DNA of 64,000 bases from Clostridiales bacterium (GTDB lineage: Bacteria > Bacillota > Clostridia > Lachnospirales > Lachnospiraceae). The stretch is from assembly GCA_018374355.1 (NCBI GenBank), contig JAHAFI010000014.1, forward strand, positions 8,435-72,434. Direction: 5' to 3'. Below, one piece after another: positions 59,127 to 64,000 of this stretch (its first letter is position 1; every line of letters starts with the position of its first letter). The notes beneath the pieces were generated by a model. The model worked only from the letters and a program-made list of their open reading frames with translations. It had not been told where the DNA came from and made no database searches. The translations under genes and the position numbers were made by a program.

Positions 59127-60122
59127 ATGGATATACGGACACAAATCATTGAGGCGGTGATAATGGCGCTGATCGGCGTGGATCAGGAAGTCAAGGACAG
59201 AGTAGAGCGAGTGCTGCACATCCAACTTAGTAATTACGAGGTACAGGAAAGATGCACAGAAATAGTGGTGCATGATGGCAGCAGCATTGGACTGGTAAGG
59301 AAATTCATAGCCACAAAGCGATTGGAGGGAAAGAGCGAAAGGACGTTGCGGAAATATCAGCCGGAACTGGAGCAGCTGGTGGAATTTCTGGACAAAAAGC
59401 TATATGAGGTGGAGACATACGATCTCCGCCTCTACCTTGCCTTGTACAAAGAAAACAGAGGAGTGAGCAACCGGACACTGGACAATATCAGGAAAACGAT
59501 ATCCAGTTTCTTCGGATGGCTGAATGATGAGGGACACATAGGGAGGAATCCGGCCAGAGCATTAAAGCAGATCAAATATCCGCACATCAACCGAAAGCCA
59601 TTTACTCCAGTAGACCGGGAAAAGCTGAAAAATGCCTGTGAATTTCTCCGCGATCTGGCACTGACAGAATTTTTATATGCTTCGGGTCTCCGGGTATCAG
59701 AAGTGGCGTCACTTAACAGGGACAGTATAAACTTTATCACCCGGGAAGCTACCGTGATTGGTAAAGGGGCAAAGGAAAGAAAATTTTATCTATCTGAGGT
59801 GTGTGCGGAGTATCTACAGCAATACCTGAAAAGCCGGACAGATAACAACCCGGCGCTGTTTGCAAGTGTAAAATCACCATACAATAGACTGGGAAAAGAG
59901 GGAATTGAGGTGGCCGTGAAGCGTTTGGGACAAAAAGCAGGGGTAGAAAATGTCCATCCACACCGCTTCCGTCGGACACTGGCAACGGATCTTGTCCGGA
60001 AGAATGTACCAATACAGGATGTGGCGGAGATTTTGGGACACGCAGACCTACGGACAACACAGGTGTATGTCTGTCTGGATCAGGAATCAGTAAAATATCA
60101 TTATAATAGAGCTGTAGCATAA
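59127..60122 (+). CDS. Tyrosine recombinase of the fibre switch
   Basis: 331 aa, RBS AAGGAGG. An N-terminal core-binding domain (GLVRKFIATKRLEGKSERTLRKYQPELEQLVEFL) and a catalytic domain with GLRVSEVASL (Arg ~189), HPHRFRRTLATDL (~277-283), LGHADLRTT (His ~305) and QVYVCL (Tyr ~314). It is XerC/D-like and distinct from the prophage integrase. It lies between two invertible segments, and should invert DNA at the four ACTCCGC sites. An 80-residue N-terminal extension precedes the core domain. Confidence 0.88.
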   Translation: MDIRTQIIEAVIMALIGVDQEVKDRVERVLHIQLSNYEVQERCTEIVVHDGSSIGLVRKFIATKRLEGKSERTLRKYQPELEQLVEFLDKKLYEVETYDLRLYLALYKENRGVSNRTLDNIRKTISSFFGWLNDEGHIGRNPARALKQIKYPHINRKPFTPVDREKLKNACEFLRDLALTEFLYASGLRVSEVASLNRDSINFITREATVIGKGAKERKFYLSEVCAEYLQQYLKSRTDNNPALFASVKSPYNRLGKEGIEVAVKRLGQKAGVENVHPHRFRRTLATDLVRKNVPIQDVAEILGHADLRTTQVYVCLDQESVKYHYNRAVA

Positions 60123-60149
60123 TTATGTAAGAACGAACGTTTGGAAAAC

Positions 60150-60175
60150 GACCCGATTTTAGGCGGGTCTATTTG
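60150..60175 (+). terminator. Terminator after the recombinase gene
   Basis: GACCCG (60150-60155) pairs with CGGGTC (60164-60169), followed by TATTTG. It isolates the recombinase from site c. Confidence 0.7.
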
Positions 60176-60219
60176 TCGTGGAAAATGAGAAATGCCGGAC
60201 AGAAACGAGTATGCTTCAT

Positions 60220-60232
60220 AAAACTCCGCTTT
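60220..60232 (+). repeat. Recombination site c (plus orientation)
   Basis: AAAACTCCGCTTT, 13 bases matching site a; the next base is C instead of G, changing QNSAL to NSAF. Confidence 0.75.
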
Positions 60233-60584
60233 CACGGTTGAGATTAGCAAAAATGAAAAACAGAAAACAATAACCGTTGTTCCGGGGAGTCAAATAATGG
60301 CTGATACGTTCACAATCTCAGAAAACGGGATTTATTATTTTTGTGCCAGTGTTTCAGCCACACAAAAAGACAAGGATAAATATATCTCTGTTGTTATGAT
60401 AAAAAATAAAAATCAATGGACACCTCTTGAAATGTCAACAGATGCCGCTTACGCAAGATTGAACGGATCATGCATTCTACGGTGCACCAAAGGAGATGTC
60501 TTTGAGTTGACTCTATCTAGCAATAATAGTAAAAACTTTGAATCGCTGGTAAGGTTCGAAGTTGTGCAGCTTATGAAAATATGA
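60220..60584 (+). CDS. Silent tail fibre head
   Basis: An open frame in register with NSA of site c: NSAFTVEISKNEKQKTITVVPGSQIMADTFTISENGIYYFCASVSA...VRFEVVQLMKI. ~120 codons, beta-rich, TNF-like/C1q-like jelly-roll pattern. No RBS; would be expressed only when joined to the 57891 constant part. Its stop abuts the stop of the opposing cassette exactly. Confidence 0.75.
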
Positions 60585-60925
60585 TTAAAAATTCACGTAG
60601 CAGCCACTGAATTGTAAATATAAGTTGGTTGCGTCTATTTCGGTGCACATTTTTATTTCTCCTTCTGGAGTAAGCGCCAGAGTGCCAGCTAATATGGTGT
60701 TTGCCATGACAGGTAAATAATTAATAGATTGTGGCTCATATCCGTCTGGTATATATCCTATCGTTTGGAAATTTTTACCGGGATTTACTTTAATTCTCAT
60801 CTCGAAATTATTTATTTGAATAACGCCATCTCCTAATCTGTAGAATGCTATGTTACCAGTATAATAATAGTCTCCGCGAGCTAATGTATATGTTTTTTTA
60901 GTTGCATTTGACAAAGCGGAGTTTG
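60585..60925 (-). CDS. Silent tail fibre head
   Basis: Read from site d (60925): TNSALSNATKKTYTLARGDYYYTGNIAFYRLGDGVIQINNFEMRIKV...YLQFSGCYVNF. ~110 codons, beta-rich. No RBS or ATG; in frame with the NSAL site, so expressible only after inversion. Confidence 0.75.
60912..60925 (-). repeat. Recombination site d (minus orientation)
   Basis: CAAAGCGGAGTTTG; its complement CAAACTCCGCTTTG differs from site a by one missing A. Encodes NSAL on the minus strand. Confidence 0.75.
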
Positions 60926-60953
60926 TCGAATCAAATATAGAATATATGCTAAA

Positions 60954-60978
60954 GAGCAGCCAATGAGCTGCTTTTTAT
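60954..60978 (+). terminator. Terminator after the fibre switch
   Basis: AGCAGC (60955-60960) - caatga - GCTGCT (60967-60972) followed by TTTTATT. It ends the invertible locus. Confidence 0.85.
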
Positions 60979-61076
60979 TATGTATTTTATCGGAGGAAAA
61001 GAATATGAGAGAGATTAGAGCAAGACCGTAACAGAACAGTAACCCGTAAACGAACATAGAAAAGGAGAACAAGGAT

Positions 61077-61880
61077 ATGGGAAAAATCAGATTAAGCAAT
61101 AATCAGGAATTGGAAATCATCAAAGATGGAATTCAGGAATCAGGAGACCATTTAATGATTGGACTGACAAGCTCTGATATTCTACAGATGGACCAAATTT
61201 TTTCAGATGCAAAAAATACAGAAAAAATATGGGTGCTTGACTGGCAGGGCGAACTCTTTAAGGAGTACACAGGATTTACGCAGCTTCAGGAAGTGGCAAA
61301 AGAGTATGATGCCGTAATCTCGCAAGAAGCAGGGAAAGAGCCCGTGATTGGTGCTGCTGTCCGTGTGCGTCTGTATAGACCAAATGATATTGAGAAACGT
61401 GTATCCGATCTGGAAAAGAAGATTGATCAAGGAGACATCGGGGTAGATCAGGAGCAGTATAAAGCATCTATGGTAGTGGCCAGATACAGCGCACAGGCTC
61501 TTCCTGACGCAGATGCATTACGGGCTAAGGTATTATACCCAAAATGGCAGGAACTGGTAAATTTAGGCTATATAGCGGCTAAAGAGGGATACAAATTTAC
61601 TCACGAGGATGTGCTGTATAAAACCATCAAAGTCAACCAGGAGTTTCAGGCACAGTGGATTCCGGGAGATGGAACAGAATCCATCTATACGAGGATCGAT
61701 GAGACACATGCCGGAACTATAGAGGATCCCATCCCATGGCATACCAATATGCGGCCAGAGCTGAATAAATATTACATCGAAGGAAGCCTGCTGGCCAAAT
61801 GCATCGAGGATCCGGGACAGGCATTGCATAACGGTTTATCGGAGCTCTGCCCAGGACGTTATTTTGAAAAGGTAGGGTGA
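61077..61880 (+). CDS. Phage tail protein with carbohydrate-binding-like end
   Basis: 267 aa, RBS AAGGAG. N-terminal ~110 residues of mixed structure, a coiled coil (DIEKRVSDLEKKID, ~103-116), then YTHEDVLYKTIKVNQEFQAQWIPGDGTESIYTRID, a chitin-binding/ChtBD3-like segment common in Clostridia phage tail genes. Probably a host-surface binding or baseplate accessory protein. Confidence 0.7.
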   Translation: MGKIRLSNNQELEIIKDGIQESGDHLMIGLTSSDILQMDQIFSDAKNTEKIWVLDWQGELFKEYTGFTQLQEVAKEYDAVISQEAGKEPVIGAAVRVRLYRPNDIEKRVSDLEKKIDQGDIGVDQEQYKASMVVARYSAQALPDADALRAKVLYPKWQELVNLGYIAAKEGYKFTHEDVLYKTIKVNQEFQAQWIPGDGTESIYTRIDETHAGTIEDPIPWHTNMRPELNKYYIEGSLLAKCIEDPGQALHNGLSELCPGRYFEKVG

Positions 61881-61967
61881 AATGATTAATATGGAAATCA
61901 GGGCAGGGCCGTAGCGGGCCTTATTTTAGTTGCATAAAAGTTGTCTAAAGAAAGGAAAGTGAGGTAT

Positions 61968-62435
61968 ATGAAGAAGATGAAAACGTTTGAATATGTAATC
62001 AGCACAGCAGTAGGTGCGTTCTTTAGCTTTTTCGGTGTATTGGCCATCCCGCTGGCACTGCTGATTCCATGTAATATCATTGATTATTTTACCGGTATGG
62101 CCGCATCAAAGGTACATGGGGACAAAATCACAAGCCATAGATCATGGATCGGCATTGTAAAGAAGATTACCATGTATGTACTTATTTTTGTTGGCTTTGG
62201 CATCGACTGTATGATTAGTTATGTAACAGCCACCCTGCATGTGGAAATGAAATTTCCCCTGCTGTTCGCCGCCATTGTCGCAAGCTGGCTGGTAATCAAT
62301 GAACTTATAAGTATTACGGAAAACTGCGAAGCTATCGGCCATACAGTGCCAATTCTGGGTCCGGTGCTGAAATTTGTAAAGAAAAAAATTGAAACTACAG
62401 TTGAAGTTGATACGGATCATTCAGAGGGCGAGTAA
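61968..62435 (+). CDS. Phage holin
   Basis: 155 aa from ATG 61968 (AAAGGA..GAGGT). Three or more hydrophobic helices (~9-34, ~67-85, ~95-112) with IPCNIIDYFTGMAASKVHGDKITSHRSWIGIVKKITMYVLIFVG, typical of the toxin-secretion/phage-lysis holin family. It forms holes that let the amidase reach the wall. The 87-base gap before it holds a weak GGCC hairpin with TTATTTT (61905-61930). Confidence 0.92.
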   Translation: MKKMKTFEYVISTAVGAFFSFFGVLAIPLALLIPCNIIDYFTGMAASKVHGDKITSHRSWIGIVKKITMYVLIFVGFGIDCMISYVTATLHVEMKFPLLFAAIVASWLVINELISITENCEAIGHTVPILGPVLKFVKKKIETTVEVDTDHSEGE

Positions 62436-62470
62436 GATCGCTCTCTTTTTATTTGGCTCGACATCGAGCC
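62423..62470 (+). promoter_or_regulatory. Terminator hairpin plus palindrome before the amidase
   Basis: AGAG..CGA pairs with TCG..CTCT followed by T5 (62423-62450), overlapping the holin stop. GGCTCGACATCGAGCC (62455-62470) is the fourth palindrome copy, followed by GGAAAGGA, the amidase RBS. Confidence 0.7.
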
Positions 62471-62485
62471 GGAAAGGAAAGTTAC

Positions 62486-63388
62486 ATGAATATCATCAAC
62501 AACATCAGTTCTCAGAACGTCCCCAAATGGGGCAACCAGAAAAAATTTATCGCCGTACACTATCTCGGCGTTGATGGACAGAATAACAAAGTATCTTCAG
62601 GGGGTTATGGAGCCCACTACTATATCTACTGGGACGGTACAGTCTATCAGGCAGCTTCCCACGATGCGATTCTCTGGCAGGTAGGCACAGGCGGTTATTA
62701 CACCCAGAAACATCCGGAAGCCCGAAATAGCAACACCATCGGTATTGAGATGTGCTGCCATTGTGACGGTGATGCATCAAAGGCCGGAGCTGACTGGTGG
62801 TTTACAGAGGCCACCCAGCAGGCGTGTGTAGAGCTTGTTAAAAAGCTCATGAAAGATCTGGGTATTCCAGCAGACCACGTTCTACGGCATTACGATATTG
62901 TAAACAAGACCTGCCCGGCACCGTATGTATATAATAATAAATACAGGGATAGCTGGACATGGAACGAATTCAAAGCCCGGCTGACTGGAGATGTTTCAAC
63001 ATCACAGCCAGATACAAAGCCAGAAACAGGTAAATGGTACCGGATCCGGAAAAGCTGGTCTGATCCGGCCAGCCAGATTGGTGCCTATGAAAGCCTGGAG
63101 AATGCAAAGAAAGCCTGCAAAGCTGGCTACACAGTATTTGACTGGAACGGTAAAGCTGTCTACAGCCCAGGTGGAACTGCAAAATATCCCTACGTGGGAA
63201 AATGTACCGGCAATGGCGTAAACGTCCGGAAAGGCCCGGGCATGGGCTACGGAACAATCAAGAAATGGCCGAAGCTGAACAAGGGCAACCTGGTGGATGT
63301 CCTGGACAAGACTGGTGCCTGGTACAAAGTCCGGATTGCTGGAAAATATGTGGGATATGTCTTTGAGGATTATATTGTAAGGGCATAA
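62486..63388 (+). CDS. Endolysin: N-acetylmuramoyl-L-alanine amidase
   Basis: 300 aa from ATG 62486 (GGAAAGGA). An Amidase_2 domain (~1-165): KFIAVHYLGVDGQ and VLRHYDIVNKTCPAPY hold the zinc ligands; AHYYIYWDGTVYQ is typical. A linker (STSQPDTKPETGKW) and a SPOR/glycine-type WYRIRKSW..QIGAYESLENAKKAC segment follow, then an SH3b domain (YPYVGKCTGNGVNVRKGPGMGYGTIKKWPKLNKGNLVDVLDKTGAWYKV). It cuts the peptidoglycan amide bond at lysis. Confidence 0.95.
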   Translation: MNIINNISSQNVPKWGNQKKFIAVHYLGVDGQNNKVSSGGYGAHYYIYWDGTVYQAASHDAILWQVGTGGYYTQKHPEARNSNTIGIEMCCHCDGDASKAGADWWFTEATQQACVELVKKLMKDLGIPADHVLRHYDIVNKTCPAPYVYNNKYRDSWTWNEFKARLTGDVSTSQPDTKPETGKWYRIRKSWSDPASQIGAYESLENAKKACKAGYTVFDWNGKAVYSPGGTAKYPYVGKCTGNGVNVRKGPGMGYGTIKKWPKLNKGNLVDVLDKTGAWYKVRIAGKYVGYVFEDYIVRA

Positions 63389-63393
63389 GAAAA

Positions 63394-63414
63394 GCCCCGG
63401 TGGCGAGCCGGGGC
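63394..63414. terminator. GC-rich hairpin after the amidase
   Basis: GCCCCGG pairs with CCGGGGC across a 7-base loop. It follows the amidase stop by 5 bases but lacks a T-run, so termination is likely but not certain. Confidence 0.6.
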
Positions 63415-63435
63415 AAGTATCATCTTCGGATTTTT

Positions 63436-63456
63436 GTGTTGCATTTTGTGTTGCAT
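63436..63456. repeat. Candidate right arm-type integrase sites
   Basis: Two GTGTTGCAT copies (63436-63444, 63448-63456), 12 bp apart, matching the pair in the int 3' end. The 130 bases from here to attR are AT-rich and hold no gene. Confidence 0.55.
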
Positions 63457-63587
63457 GGATTTATATTACATGATAATGGTTAATCAAATACGGGATATAT
63501 CAATGTATATAAATACCATAAAGTGCCATAAAATCTACACTTCTATCATAAGTGATAAAATCCTATTATAATAGGAAGAGTTTAATT

Positions 63588-63616
63588 CCGGTTCGATTCC
63601 GGTCTGCGGCATTCTA
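63588..63616. other. attR core (29 bp)
   Basis: Identical to 14702-14730. It is the displaced 3' end of the original host tRNA-Leu; no full tRNA is present here. The phage ends at this point. Confidence 0.95.
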
Positions 63617-63620
63617 GCAG

Positions 63621-63663
63621 ATGCTTCAAATGCTTATAAAATAGGCATTTGGGGCATTTTTTC
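63621..63663 (+). terminator. Original host terminator of the tRNA operon
   Basis: ATGC..CAAATGC (63621-63633) pairs with GCATTTG..GCAT (63645-63657), followed by T6. It lies right after attR, so before integration it would have followed tRNA-Leu; the phage now provides the substitute at 14731-14757. Confidence 0.75.
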
Positions 63664-63769
63664 TTTTCGAAAAAGTTGTACAGTTTTGTACAATCCATAG
63701 ATTATAGGCCATACAAGTAAATGAGCTATCTGTTCACAATCATATTTTGGTATATATTGTCCAATGGAA

Positions 63770-63895
63770 TGCTCGGCCTTAGTGGGATTTTTGACTACCG
63801 TGAGGTTTTAGGAATAGCAAGCGAGAATCCTCGGTTATTCAATAGCCGAGATGAAAGCGTAAAAAAGTGCATTTCTGCACAAGGATAGAAATGGC
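63770..63895. repeat. Diverged copy of a dispersed host repeat
   Basis: gggatttttgac...gaggttttagg (63784-63814) matches the tail of the element near 13922-13952. It is followed by CTCGG-TTATT-c-AATAG-CCGAG (63831-63852) and GTGCA-tttc-TGCAC hairpins. The 340-base stretch 63617-63943 contains no recognisable gene. Confidence 0.45.
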
Positions 63896-63930
63896 TGTGT
63901 TCAGCCCGAAAAGCAAAAAACAAACACATA

Positions 63931-63972
63931 TTCGACAAAAGTGTTGCTTTATTTCACATAATCGCGTATACT
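63931..63972 (+). promoter_or_regulatory. Promoter at window end with Spo0A-like box
   Basis: TTGCTT (63944-63949), 17 bp, TATACT (63967-63972). TTCGACA at 63931-63937 is an exact 0A-box heptamer just upstream. An ATG at 63979 begins a frame (MKENLIH...) that runs off the window without a clear RBS. Confidence 0.5.
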
Positions 63973-64000
63973 ATATGTATGAAGGAAAATCTAATACATG

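Larger units (their letters stand above)
14702..63616. mobile_element. Intact-looking siphovirus prophage (~48.9 kb)
   Basis: It is bounded by 29-bp direct repeats in tRNA-Leu, with an integrase at the left end. It contains in order lysogeny, early/replication, methylation, packaging, head, tail, fibre and lysis modules. Tail genes (tape measure, Dit, ReqiPepy6 Gp37-like) indicate a long non-contractile tail. All essential structural genes appear full length, but three small early genes carry one-base homopolymer insertions, so inducibility is uncertain. Confidence 0.95.

Noticed and set aside
57891..60925. Diversity-generating retroelement
   Set aside because: No reverse transcriptase and no near-identical template/variable repeat pair; cassettes are unrelated heads joined at short sites.
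63588..63616. Second tRNA-Leu gene
   Set aside because: Only the 3' 24 bases are present; it is the attR remnant.

Overview
The window is a chromosomal segment of an endospore-forming Firmicute, most likely a gut Lachnospiraceae (Blautia/Ruminococcus type). The basis is the gene order hup-rqcP-yabP-yabQ-divIC-spoIIE-tilS-hpt-ftsH, the Firmicute-style ribosome binding sites, and an integrated siphovirus with Clostridia-type gene families. Host part (1-14701): the 3' part of a MATE transporter, a CotS-like protein, a phosphosugar mutase, HU, the yabP/yabQ/divIC/spoIIE sporulation-division cluster, tilS-hpt-ftsH and a GH13 glycosidase. A 715-base non-coding stretch rich in hairpins follows, then a tRNA-Tyr/tRNA-Leu pair. 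Prophage (14702-63616, about 48.9 kb): it is inserted in the 3' end of tRNA-Leu(TAA). A 29-bp identical attachment core lies at 14702-14730 and 63588-63616. Order: integrase and lysogeny genes on the minus strand (14757-17626); a two-way repressor/Cro-like switch with five operator copies (17654-17790); early small genes, a sigma-like gene, ERF recombinase, SSB, ERCC4 nuclease, primase zinc finger and DUF927 ATPase (18-26.3 kb); an iteron-like candidate origin (26307-26528); a helicase and two DNA methyltransferases (28.2-32.1 kb); small late-early genes and an ArpU-like regulator; a roughly 640-nt structured non-coding RNA containing a tRNA-like module (34062-34735); a low-GC three-gene accessory cassette (34.8-36.7 kb); terminases, portal, capsid, connector and tail genes (36.8-57.9 kb); a four-way invertible tail-fibre locus with its own tyrosine recombinase (57.9-60.9 kb); then a binding protein, holin and amidase. 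Observations most worth attention: (1) a shufflon-like tail-fibre switch with four copies of a 12-bp core in alternating orientation, all in the same reading frame, plus a recombinase gene; (2) a large terminator-ended phage RNA with a tRNA-like element, resembling the GOLLD/ROOL concept; (3) a textbook -1 frameshift signal at the end of the tail tube gene and an A7 slippery site, in the correct phase, at the end of the capsid gene; (4) an ATPase/STAS-like/membrane-protein cassette of unknown function; (5) a recurrent palindrome placed between a terminator-like hairpin and the ribosome binding site of four phage genes; (6) three early genes each broken by one extra base in an 8-9 base homopolymer. 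All calls come from reading the sequence and recalled family knowledge; no database or folding program was run.
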